Position numbers and translations under genes: made by a program
Shown here: positions 8,259 through 17,200 of the stretch, piece by piece
Layout: each line of letters opens with the position of its first letter
How positions within the stretch are numbered: position 1 is the stretch's first letter
Notes under the pieces: model-generated
Told to the model about the DNA's origin: nothing
Database searches by the model: none
Seen by the model: the letters and a program-made list of their open reading frames with translations, nothing else
NCBI GenBank assembly: GCA_028285035.1
Contig: JANQQF010000128.1
Location: forward strand, 1-64,000
Reading direction: 5' to 3'
From: Phycisphaerae bacterium
GTDB lineage: Bacteria; Chloroflexota; Anaerolineae; 4572-78; J111
DNA: 64,000 nt

Positions 8259-11200
8259 CTACTTGCGTTTCTTTCGTCGCTCTTTATATACCTCATAGAG
8301 ACCATTGATATTGACACCCACGCCAGCCGCATTTGGTTTTAACTCCAACACGCGGTTGGCTATGTCTAAAAAAGTTTCTTCCTCCTCTATTGTGCTCTCT
8401 GGCTCTAGCTTACGCAGCAATTCTAAAATCTTTGCCAGCGGATCATCCCCTTCGCCAGCAAAATCAACCAACCCTAGCAATTCTCGCGGGTCGTAGACCT
8501 GCTCCGAATCATCGGGAATATATTCATCTAACCCTTTTCGAACATATCGCATCAACGTTTGATAATTGGCGGTGACATCAGGATCATCAGGCATAGGCAC
8601 CAATTCAGCGACGCGCAACTTCTCAAAGCTGTCGTTGATCTCTTTGAAAAAGAGTCGGATCACAGCCAGATAATCCTGGCGGTTTTGGCCATTAACAGCA
8701 ATATAAATCTTTTTGGCCTCAACGTCGGCCCGAACAACGGCCGTCGCCCCAAAGGTCTCATTCTCCAACACCACTCCAGTGCGCCAGCGCAACTCACCTT
8801 TGATGTCTTGATGTCGTTTAACGATAAAGCGCGGCAGAATTGAGGGGGGCAAAAAGTCGTAGTAGTGCAAGGCAAATTTGAGGGCGGTCGTCTCGTCAAA
8901 CTCAAAAGCTGGCTCGTTTACGTCCAGAGCTTGAGGGATTAGGACGGTGTGCATATCAAGATCGTAGCACAACTCAAACTTTTTCATCATATCGATGATG
9001 TAACGGTACTTGCTGCGGGGATACGAATAATCGCCAGTATCTTGCTTCAAGATGGTTTTTAGTGATGACAAATGTAGCACCCCATGTTGCTGGGCCAGTT
9101 GTTTCGCATTGACGATGCGATAGACAGCGGTGGTGACCCAGTGCGGATCGAGGACGTGGGTATCCTCCAACTCAAACTCTCTAAAGTGCAGGATCACTCC
9201 CAAATCGTGCAGAAAATCAACCAGTACCTCCTGACTGATCGGCTCGGTGATCCCTGCCTCTGCACATAGCCGCTCATATTGTTCAAAACTGATATATGGC
9301 TCGGCGTGCGTTTCCAAATGGGTTTTGATGTTAAACCAACTATTGGGCCAGCGGGTCTCCAGCAGGTCGATTTGAGTCAAAGTCTCCTTGAGGGCGCTAG
9401 TAAAGTTGGACAAACCCTCACCAGTGGCACAGGAAACAGTAAAAAAATCTTGAATGTTGGGATATTTTTGTTGTAAAAATTTCTGACTTACGTTATAGGC
9501 GGGTTGCTGGTCAATTTTGTTGAGGACCACCAACACCGGCGATTCACCGCCAAAACTCTCAATATGTTGTAGCCAATATTCAGCCCGCTCGTCCCGCCGT
9601 CCATCCAACACCAAAATATAGAGGCTGCGTTTGGAGAGAAAAAATTGATGGGTAGCGTGCATAATCTCCTGCCCACCAAAATCCCACAGATTCACCTTAA
9701 GTGGGTGCGTCGCCCTGTCAATCGGCCAATTCTGGATAAGGATGCCGTGGGTAGCCAATTCGTTAGGATCAAACTCCTGGCCTAATATCTGCTTAACAAG
9801 TGAGGTTTTACCAGCCCCGCCCTCGCCGACCAATAGCACCTTAACCTCGTTGAGTATTCGGCTCTCCTCATCTAGCGAGTTAAAATATTGACGAATTGCC
9901 CTGATGCCCTGCCGAGCCAGCTCTAATGGCGGCGATGTCAAGGGGTTATTGCTGAGGTTAAGCTCGGTCAGAGTGGATAACTGAGCAATCTCGGGTGGAA
10001 GTTGGCTCAGTTCATTGTTCACAAGGTTAAGCACAATCAGGTTAGCCAACTGACTAATCTCAGGTGGAAGCTGGCTCAGTTTGTTGTTTTTGAGGTCAAG
10101 CGCAATCAGGTTAGCCAACTGACTAATCTCAGGTGGAAGCTGGCTCAGTTTGTTGTCAGCGAGATCAATAAGGAACAGTTTAGTCAACTGAGCAATCTCA
10201 GGTGGAAGCTGGCTCAGTTTGTTGTTTTTGAGATTAATAAGGACCAGTTTAGTCAACTGAGCAATCTCAGGTGGAAGCTGGCTCAGTTTGTTGTCAGCGA
10301 GATCAATAAAGAGCAGGTTAGCCAACTGAGCAATCTCAGGTGGAAGCTGGCTCAGTTTGTTGTTTTGGAGGTCAAGCGCAATCAGGTTGGACAACTGGCT
10401 AATTTCAGGTGGAAGCTGGCTCAGTTTGTTGTTGTGTAAACCAAGCACAATCAGGTTAGCCAACTGGCTAATTTCAGGTGGAAGCTGGCTCAGTTTGTTG
10501 GATTTCAGGTTAAGTTGGACCAGGTTAGCCAACTGACCAATCTCAAGCGGAAGCTGGCTCAGTTCATTGTTCACAAGGTTAAGCGCAATCAGATTGGACA
10601 ACTGGCTAATTTCAGGTGGAAGCTGGTTCAGTTCATTGTTGCCAAGGTTAAGGTGTTTCAGATTGTTCAGTTGTCCAATCTCAGGTGGAAGCTGGCTAAG
10701 TTTATTATTGTGTAGAAAAAGCGTGATCAGTTTAGTCAACTGGCCAATCTCAGGTGGAAGCTGGCTTAGTTCATTGTTTGCGAGGTTAAGCTCGGTCAGA
10801 GTGGATAACTGAGTAACCTCAGGTGGAAGCTGGCTCAGTTCATTGGATCTAAGGGAAAGTTGGCTCAGGTTATTCAACTGGACGATCTCAGGTGGAAGCT
10901 GGCTCAGTTCATTGTTCGCGAGGGAAAGATGGGTCAGGTTAGCCAACTGGCCAATCTCAGGTGGAAGCTGGCTTAGTGCATTAAATCTGAGATTAAGTGT
11001 GTCCAGTTTAGCCAATTGTCCAATCTCAGGTGGAAGCTGGCTTAGTTCATTAGACCTGAGGTCAAGATGGGTCAGGTTAGCCAACTGGCCAATCTCAGGT
11101 GGAAGCTGGCTTAGTTCATTGTCAGCGAGATCAAGGTGGGTCAGGTTAGCCAACTGGCCAATCTCAGGTGGAAGCTGGCTTAGTGCATTAAATCTGAGGT

Positions 11201-11402
11201 CAAGATGGGTCAGGTTAGCCAACTGGCCAATCTCAGGTGGAAGCTGGCTTAGTGCATTAAATCTGAGATTAAGTGTGGTCAGGTTATTCAACTGGCCAAT
11301 CTCAGGTGGAAGCTGGCTTAGCTCATTGGATCTAAGGGAAAGCTCAATCCAACCTTCCTCGATCGCCTGGCTAATTAATTGTCTGACTTCTTCGTTAGTC
11401 AT
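8259..11402 (-). CDS. LRR-Roc-COR GTPase (Roco family)
   Basis: This codes for 1047 residues. The start chosen is MTNEEVRQLIS, with AGGAG eight bases upstream; a longer frame begins in non-coding DNA. Twenty 23-residue leucine-rich repeats (consensus NxLSQLPPEIGQLxNLxxLxL) span residues 26-485. A Roc G-domain follows with Walker A GEGGAGKTS (526-534), switch II WDFGGQE, G4 LNKID and SCATGEG. A COR domain and a C-terminal alpha/beta region come next. Bacterial Roco proteins are dimeric GTPases that cycle with nucleotide, with LRRs as ligand or regulatory surface. All G-domain motifs look active. Confidence 0.9.
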   Translation of the reverse strand: MTNEEVRQLISQAIEEGWIELSLRSNELSQLPPEIGQLNNLTTLNLRFNALSQLPPEIGQLANLTHLDLRFNALSQLPPEIGQLANLTHLDLADNELSQLPPEIGQLANLTHLDLRSNELSQLPPEIGQLAKLDTLNLRFNALSQLPPEIGQLANLTHLSLANNELSQLPPEIVQLNNLSQLSLRSNELSQLPPEVTQLSTLTELNLANNELSQLPPEIGQLTKLITLFLHNNKLSQLPPEIGQLNNLKHLNLGNNELNQLPPEISQLSNLIALNLVNNELSQLPLEIGQLANLVQLNLKSNKLSQLPPEISQLANLIVLGLHNNKLSQLPPEISQLSNLIALDLQNNKLSQLPPEIAQLANLLFIDLADNKLSQLPPEIAQLTKLVLINLKNNKLSQLPPEIAQLTKLFLIDLADNKLSQLPPEISQLANLIALDLKNNKLSQLPPEISQLANLIVLNLVNNELSQLPPEIAQLSTLTELNLSNNPLTSPPLELARQGIRAIRQYFNSLDEESRILNEVKVLLVGEGGAGKTSLVKQILGQEFDPNELATHGILIQNWPIDRATHPLKVNLWDFGGQEIMHATHQFFLSKRSLYILVLDGRRDERAEYWLQHIESFGGESPVLVVLNKIDQQPAYNVSQKFLQQKYPNIQDFFTVSCATGEGLSNFTSALKETLTQIDLLETRWPNSWFNIKTHLETHAEPYISFEQYERLCAEAGITEPISQEVLVDFLHDLGVILHFREFELEDTHVLDPHWVTTAVYRIVNAKQLAQQHGVLHLSSLKTILKQDTGDYSYPRSKYRYIIDMMKKFELCYDLDMHTVLIPQALDVNEPAFEFDETTALKFALHYYDFLPPSILPRFIVKRHQDIKGELRWRTGVVLENETFGATAVVRADVEAKKIYIAVNGQNRQDYLAVIRLFFKEINDSFEKLRVAELVPMPDDPDVTANYQTLMRYVRKGLDEYIPDDSEQVYDPRELLGLVDFAGEGDDPLAKILELLRKLEPESTIEEEETFLDIANRVLELKPNAAGVGVNINGLYEVYKERRKKRK
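9948..11327 (-). repeat. 69-bp LRR coding repeats (20 units)
   Basis: Twenty head-to-tail 69-bp units encode the leucine-rich repeats. The bases reading CTCAGGTGGAAGCTGGCT on the plus strand are nearly invariant in every unit, while the L-x-L half varies. This is the signature of recent expansion or gene conversion. It is coding and not a CRISPR array: units have no unique spacers and the frame is open throughout. Confidence 0.92.
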
Positions 11403-11550
11403 TGTCTGTTCTCCTATTAGGACTAATCGCGCACAGTTAGCACCATTATTTGCCGAAGCGGGTTTGGTGTCAAGTGGGAATGTAACGGGGTAGCAGGGTA
11501 ACAGAATCGTAGGGGCATAGGATGATGATGCATTGGTCGAAATCCTCTGT

Positions 11551-13062
11551 CTACCCCCGATACAACTGCCGACGCAACACAAAATACGTCATACTGAGCA
11601 TAATTAACAGCAAAAAAGAATCGTGCACATAGTGACGGAGGGCGATTAAGGCTCCGACGCCGACTAAAATCAACAGCCATTGTAGGCTGGTGCGGTTCAT
11701 CTGGTGGAGGTAGAGATGAGATAGCTCAGGCTGAGGCCCATCGCCCACGCGACGGGCCAATGAGACGATATGGGCGGGACTGCCGCCCGCTTCCAGCAAG
11801 ATTTTGGCCTCGACGGCCTTGGGCTGCTTCACCTGGCTATGATCCAGCACCGTCCAGAGTAGTTGGCGAGCCGCAGCATTGTCCAGACGACCTAGCCCGA
11901 TGACCTCGCAACGGGGATAGAGCATCTCCATCTTCTCCCGCTGGGCTGGGGTCTGGGGGCGATTGGCGGCCAGTTTGACCTCGGCGGCACTTTGGATGAG
12001 CCGATCTAGAGCCACAATCATTTCCAGATTGGCTTGGTCGACATCATCTAATAAAAGCAGGGTGGGTTCGGCCTGCAACGCTAGCGCAGCCAACTCCACT
12101 AGCTCGCCGGTGCGTAGCGTGGCCGTGTTGGGCAGGATCACATTAGCCTTCTCAATCAACTCAATCAAAGCCTCTCGATTATTTTGAGCCAGATTAACAT
12201 AAATTTTGCGGCGTGATTTGGCCTCGCTCTCTTGCAGGGTGTAGGTCTTGCCCAGCCCCGGCGTGCCCAGATAGAGTGTGACCCGAGGATGGAAGCGACG
12301 GAGGGGCAGCGGTTCGGCGGTCAGGGTGTGGGAGAGAACATCAAGATTGAGTTGGTGAATGCTGGGGGCTTGTGCCAGCGCCTCGGCAGGGGTGATGGCG
12401 GGGACGCGCCCCGACCAAGCGGGTCCAGTGTCGAGCTTAAAGTAGTAGTAGCCTTTGGATAGCATAATAAGCTGGCCGTGCTTATTTTCCCGCACCGACA
12501 CTGGAATGGCGTTGAGTTCTCGCTGGGCGGCCACAATCATCACATCACCGAGCGCGTCCGACTGCTCGGCAATACGGTCCAGACTGTTGCGAATGGTCTG
12601 CCCAATCTTCTTAGCCCGAGTGCCCGTCTGCACCTCATCGACGATGATCAGCCAGCGGCCTGGATCAGCCCCTTCCTGCTGGCGCTTGAAGCGCTCACTG
12701 AGTACGCCGCTCAATTGCTTGAGGCGGTGCGCCCATTGGTCAACTTGCCAGGGGCCATAGTAGGTTACCCCAGGTAGGTTGGCGTACCAACTCAGGCTAC
12801 TTTGTTTGCCATCCAAAATGAGCAGTTCGCTCCATCGCTTTTCACAGTCGTGCAAGGCGTGGCGGACAAAGTGGTGTAGCATCGTGGTTTTGCCGCTACC
12901 GCTGTAGCCGGTCAGGATCAGCCGCAGGGCGTTAGCCCGCCCCAGCGACTCATCCAGAAAGCCGCTGTAGTGCATCGCCAGCCCGGTCGTAGGCGGGGGC
13001 AGCCCTGGTACGTTCTTCTGACGGCGGGGCGCATCCCACAACTTAAGCTGCTGGGTCATCAT
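11551..13062 (-). CDS. double AAA/FtsK-like ATPase with C-terminal membrane anchor
   Basis: This codes for 503 residues with two P-loop ATPase domains. The first has Walker A GYSGSGKTT (about 51-59) and Walker B WLIIVDEV (FtsK/HerA-like, with the stalling Q in VQTG). The second has Walker A GTPGLGKTY (about 268) and Walker B LLLLDDVD. Two hydrophobic segments end the protein (LQWLLILVGVGALIAL and SFLLLIMLSMTYFVL). It overlaps the upstream 135-residue gene by 20 bases, so the two are likely co-translated. A DNA-pumping or element-maintenance role is inferred from the FtsK-like first domain and its place in the putative integrated element. Confidence 0.65.
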   Translation of the reverse strand: MMTQQLKLWDAPRRQKNVPGLPPPTTGLAMHYSGFLDESLGRANALRLILTGYSGSGKTTMLHHFVRHALHDCEKRWSELLILDGKQSSLSWYANLPGVTYYGPWQVDQWAHRLKQLSGVLSERFKRQQEGADPGRWLIIVDEVQTGTRAKKIGQTIRNSLDRIAEQSDALGDVMIVAAQRELNAIPVSVRENKHGQLIMLSKGYYYFKLDTGPAWSGRVPAITPAEALAQAPSIHQLNLDVLSHTLTAEPLPLRRFHPRVTLYLGTPGLGKTYTLQESEAKSRRKIYVNLAQNNREALIELIEKANVILPNTATLRTGELVELAALALQAEPTLLLLDDVDQANLEMIVALDRLIQSAAEVKLAANRPQTPAQREKMEMLYPRCEVIGLGRLDNAAARQLLWTVLDHSQVKQPKAVEAKILLEAGGSPAHIVSLARRVGDGPQPELSHLYLHQMNRTSLQWLLILVGVGALIALRHYVHDSFLLLIMLSMTYFVLRRQLYRG

Positions 13063-13450
13063 CCACCTCGTTAAACCACGATAGGGCCAATTGCTGACGC
13101 TGATTCATCAGCTTGGTCAGCCGCTTGGCTTCGTGCGCGATCTCCGCTGCAAAGTCCAAAAAGAGCTGTTCTTTCTGATGCTGTTCCAGCAGTTTAGCCA
13201 CGGCCTTGGCTGACACGCCGCCGTCCAACAGGGTGCCCGTTTCATCCATTACGCCCAGCACCAAGCTGTGGGGCGCGGCCTGCTCCGGCTCAAGCTCGGA
13301 GCCTTTGACCACCTCAGCGGCAAAGCGTTGGAACAGCTGCTCCCGGCAGGCAGCCTTAGCTAACTTGGCGGCTGCCTGCGGCGAGAGCAACGACTCAACG
13401 GTGTCGCCCTCCCCCACAACAGCCACCAACAATTTCTTCATCGGCATCAT
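13043..13450 (-). CDS. hypothetical protein upstream of double ATPase
   Basis: This codes for about 135 residues. AGGAGG precedes three closely spaced ATGs (codons 1, 2 and 4); codon 2 has the best spacing. The sequence has an internal repeat: EQLFQRFAAEVVKG near residue 37 and EQLFLDFAAEIAHE near residue 93, each preceded by an AAKLAK/AVAKLLE helix. It thus looks like two copies of one helical hairpin domain. No known family was recognised. Its frame overlaps the ATPase gene, suggesting a partner subunit. Confidence 0.55.
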   Translation of the reverse strand: MMPMKKLLVAVVGEGDTVESLLSPQAAAKLAKAACREQLFQRFAAEVVKGSELEPEQAAPHSLVLGVMDETGTLLDGGVSAKAVAKLLEQHQKEQLFLDFAAEIAHEAKRLTKLMNQRQQLALSWFNEVDDDPAA

Positions 13451-13850
13451 CGCCTCCTAGAGAAATGTGGTTTGACCAAAATATTCAATTAGGGTGGATT
13501 TGTGCAGACAAAAGAAGCGTAGCAGAGACAGAAGAAACAACTGTGGCAGAAAAAGAAACAAATTTGTCTTGTTACAAGGTCCTGGTAAAGCTGATACCCT
13601 AGTATTGGGGTGAACTTTCACCCTCGCTGGTCACATGTACGGTCGTTTAATTGATAGATATTTCACCGTATCAATCGCAATCTTCTACTAAGATAAATTA
13701 GATTTTGAATTGAGTCAAATTTAGCTTAAGGATTTTAAGGATGGTGTTGAGATGAGCAACGGGGATGTGCTAAAATAGGAGCGAAATATCCACCAACCAT
13801 AAGCAGGTTATTCGATAAATTTGGGATGATATGAATAAGAAGGAGAAAGA
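13451..13850. other. intergenic region
   Basis: This 400-base gap lies between divergent genes. It is AT-rich with purine runs (gaagcgtagcagagacagaa) and must hold promoters for both directions. The only clear signal is AGGAG five bases before the plus-strand ATG at 13851. No hairpin terminator, RNA gene or coding frame was seen. Confidence 0.4.
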
Positions 13851-14249
13851 ATGGCTAAACAATCAAAAAAACTCCACCAAAAAGTTATCGTCCGAATTAT
13901 CACAGTATTGGCACTTTGTGTCACTGTCATTTGGTTTGTGGTAGATCCAGGGTTTGAACCATTTATTGGCATATTGATTGGGGTTGGTGGGGTAATTGCA
14001 TCATTTGATGCAAGATTCAATACGAATAAACGAGTGACAACAGGGTTGGGAATAATATCTGGTGTAATATTTTTCGTTGGCTTACTACTAATTATTAATC
14101 CATTTGGAACAACTACATCTAATCAGCTTACTGATCTTACTACAAGAGGTGGTGAAGCTTATCAGAAGGGATGGTATCAGGAAGCGTTGAATTATTATGA
14201 TCAAGCGATAGAGCTTGCCCGTGAACCAGGAAACGAGCTACGGCTATGA
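13851..14249 (+). pseudogene. truncated membrane-TPR protein, broken at the Rhs junction
   Basis: A good start (AGGAG five bases upstream) opens MAKQSKKLHQKVIVRIITV. Three hydrophobic segments lie at about residues 14-30, 38-52 and 65-85, then the first half of one TPR unit (AYQKGWYQEALNYYDQAIEL). The TPR breaks off after the ELARE helix and the frame stops 9 codons later inside sequence that, one frame over, is Rhs. Membrane-TPR genes of this type normally continue with several more repeats. The 3' part has therefore been lost by recombination with the Rhs gene. Confidence 0.65.
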
Positions 14250-17200
14250 CGCGGTGGGCAATCAGGTGTCGGTGATCGACCCCAAAAACCGACTATCAAC
14301 CTTTGAGTATGATGATCTCAATCGTCTGACAAAGATCATCAACCCGCTCTCGGGTGAGACCACCTTTGGCTATGACAAGGTCAGCAACCAAACCAGCCTG
14401 ACCAATCCCAACAACCAAACGATTGATTATGAGTATGATGCCCTGAACCGGCTGATCAAGATGACCGACCCCCTAGATCAGATTACCGAGTTTAAGTATG
14501 ACAAGGTGGGCAACCAAACCGAGTTGATCGACCCGCTGTTGCGCACGACGCAATATCGGTATGATGATCTCAATCGGCTCGAAGAGATTGAGGATGCGGC
14601 CAATCAGCTTACGACCTTTATCTACGATAAGGTGGGCAACCTGACCGAAGTGACCGATGCTGAGGGGCGGGTGACCACCACTGAGTATGACAAACTGTAT
14701 CGTCCCGTGACCGTGACTAACGCTTTGAGCGGGACCACCACCTTTAGCTATGACGCAGTGGGCAACCTGCTGACCAGCACGGATGCAGAAAATCGGACCA
14801 CCCGCTATGTCTATGATGCGCTGGATCGGTTGACCGAAACCACGGGGAACTATATCGATGGGGGTCCGATCAATTCCGAGACCAATGTGACCAGTGGCTT
14901 TGAGTATGATGCTATCAGCAACCTGATCAGCACCACCGACGCCAAAGGGCGGGTGACGAGCTTTGCGTATGATGCCCTGAATCGACTGGTTGAGGTGACC
15001 AATGCCTTAAATGGGTTGACCGAGTATCAGTATGACGAAGTGGGTAATGTGGTCAAGGAGATTGACCCGTTAACCACGGTGACCTTCAACAGTTATGATG
15101 ACTTGGATCGGCTGACCGAAACCACCGCCAACTATGTAGAGGGTGGGCCAGTCACGGTTGACACCAATGTCAGCGTCAGCTTTGCCTATGACGCACTGGG
15201 CAACCTGACCCAACTGACCGATCCCAGAGCGCAAGTGACGCGCTACGGGTATGATGATCTCAACCGATTAGTCAGCATGACCGACCCCCTCAGTCATACC
15301 GTACAGTATGAGTATGATGCGATTGGGAATGCGACGGCCTTGATCGATCCGCTAAATCACCGCACCGAGTTTGATTATGACCCGGTGGATCGGCTGGAGA
15401 TGGTGACCGACCCGCTCAGTCGGGTGACCTCGTATGGCTATGACCAAGTGGGCAACCAAACCCAGATCACTGATGCTGAGGGGCGGATCATACGCTTTGC
15501 CTACGATGCGTTGAACCGCTTGGAAACGGTCACCCAGAACTATGTGGATGGTGGCCCAGAGAATCACCAGACCAACGTGCAGACCCACTTTGATTATGAT
15601 GCGGTGGGCAACCTGACGGATGTCACGGACCCACGCGATCATACCCGTAGCTTCACCTACGATGGCCTGCATCGGCTGAAAACCGAGACGGATGCTCTGA
15701 ACCATCAGACGGTGTATGAGTATGACAAGGTGGGCAATTTGGTGGAGATGACCGATGCCAAAACGCAGGTCACCACCTATGAATATGATGATTTGAACCG
15801 GCTGACCGATATTATTCGGCCCGATGAGACGGTGGACTTTACCTATGATGCGGTGGGCAACCGCTTGACAATGACCGACCCCCACGGCACCACCGAGTAT
15901 GATTATGATGAACTGTATCGGGTGACGGATGTGACCTTTAGCGGGGCCTTGGCGGCGACGGTGGGCTATCAATATGACGCCAACGGTAACCGTACGGGCC
16001 TGACGTATCCCGATAGCAGTCAAGTGACCTACACCTATGACGCGGCCAATCGGCTGACCGAAGTTTTGGATTGGGACAGCGGGGTCAGTACCTACGACTA
16101 TGACGCGGCCAATCGCTTGGCCGAGATGGTGCTGCCCAACGGGGTGGTGGCCAGCTACGACTATGATGATGCCAGCCAATTGACTGATCTGACCTATCGT
16201 GATGCCCTGTCCACCTCACTGCTAGCCGCTTACGGCTACAGCTACGATTTGGTGGGCAATCGCACCCAGGCGGTGGAGACCATCGCCAACCCGCTGATCC
16301 TGACCGTAGGCACCTATGAAGAGGTGGACGGACTAGTCACCATTGAGGGTGAGCACTTTACCGAGCGGATCAATGGGGTGGCACACAGCTGGCTCCTCAA
16401 GAGTGGGACCGCTGGCTACACGGGCACCTCCTATCTGCAAAGTGGTCCTGGTAGTGGCACTCGGCTCTATCAAACTGACGAAATTAGTCAAAGCCCCGCA
16501 GCCACCTATCTGATTGATTTCTCAACGGTGGAAAGCTACACGGTGTGGGTGCGGGGCTATGCCCACAGCGCGGCAGCGGACTCGGTGTATGTCGGCTTGG
16601 GCGATCAGCTTGTCGAGGTGACAGGCTTTGCGCCGGGCGAATGGGGCTGGAGCCGTAACCTCACCCAGCAAATTCCGATCACCACCACGGGCGTCCAAAC
16701 CCTCAGTTTGCTGATGCGGGAAAACGGTCTCCTCGTGGACCGGATTCTGCTGATCACCGATACCAATTATGTGCCCGACGGTTACGGACCTGATGAGAGT
16801 CCGCGTCTTGGCGAAGAAACTTACCTGACCTCAATTGATAATGGTCAATGGCCAATGGATCATTCTCAATTGGCCCACAATCCGATTGGGCAATCGCCCT
16901 TTGCCTTGGCCCCGACCGCGATGCTCCTCATTCCATTGGTCATCGCCGGACCGCTGGTTCGTCGCAAACGCTGGCAACGCTTTGCCCGCGCTTTGGCCTT
17001 GGCCTTGTACCTGTTCTGCTTCGGTAGTATCGGCCTGGCTATGGCCTCTGCCGACGCCACAATGGCCGACCAACTGACGCTCGAACCCTATGGACGTAAT
17101 ACGCAATACGAAATACGCAATATCAACAGCAACACCAATCTCATTCCCTACGCCCGACCCGATGCCCAAACCGCTGGCACGACCACCACCACTACCTACA

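Noticed and set aside
9948..11327. Regular 69-bp repeats as a CRISPR array
   Set aside because: Units are too long and similar throughout, without unique spacers, and encode LRRs in an open frame.
10002..11493. Plus-strand frames with repeated LRWKLAQFVV or WPISGGSWLS units
   Set aside because: They mirror the 69-bp LRR repeats of the minus-strand Roco gene, which has full GTPase motifs.
14215..14217. TTG as true start of the Rhs gene
   Set aside because: No ribosome-binding site, lies inside the TPR gene, and the protein would lack any secretion or N-terminal domain.
15352..16179. Minus-strand frame of 275 codons in the Rhs region
   Set aside because: I/G/H-rich repeat pattern is the complement of YD repeats.
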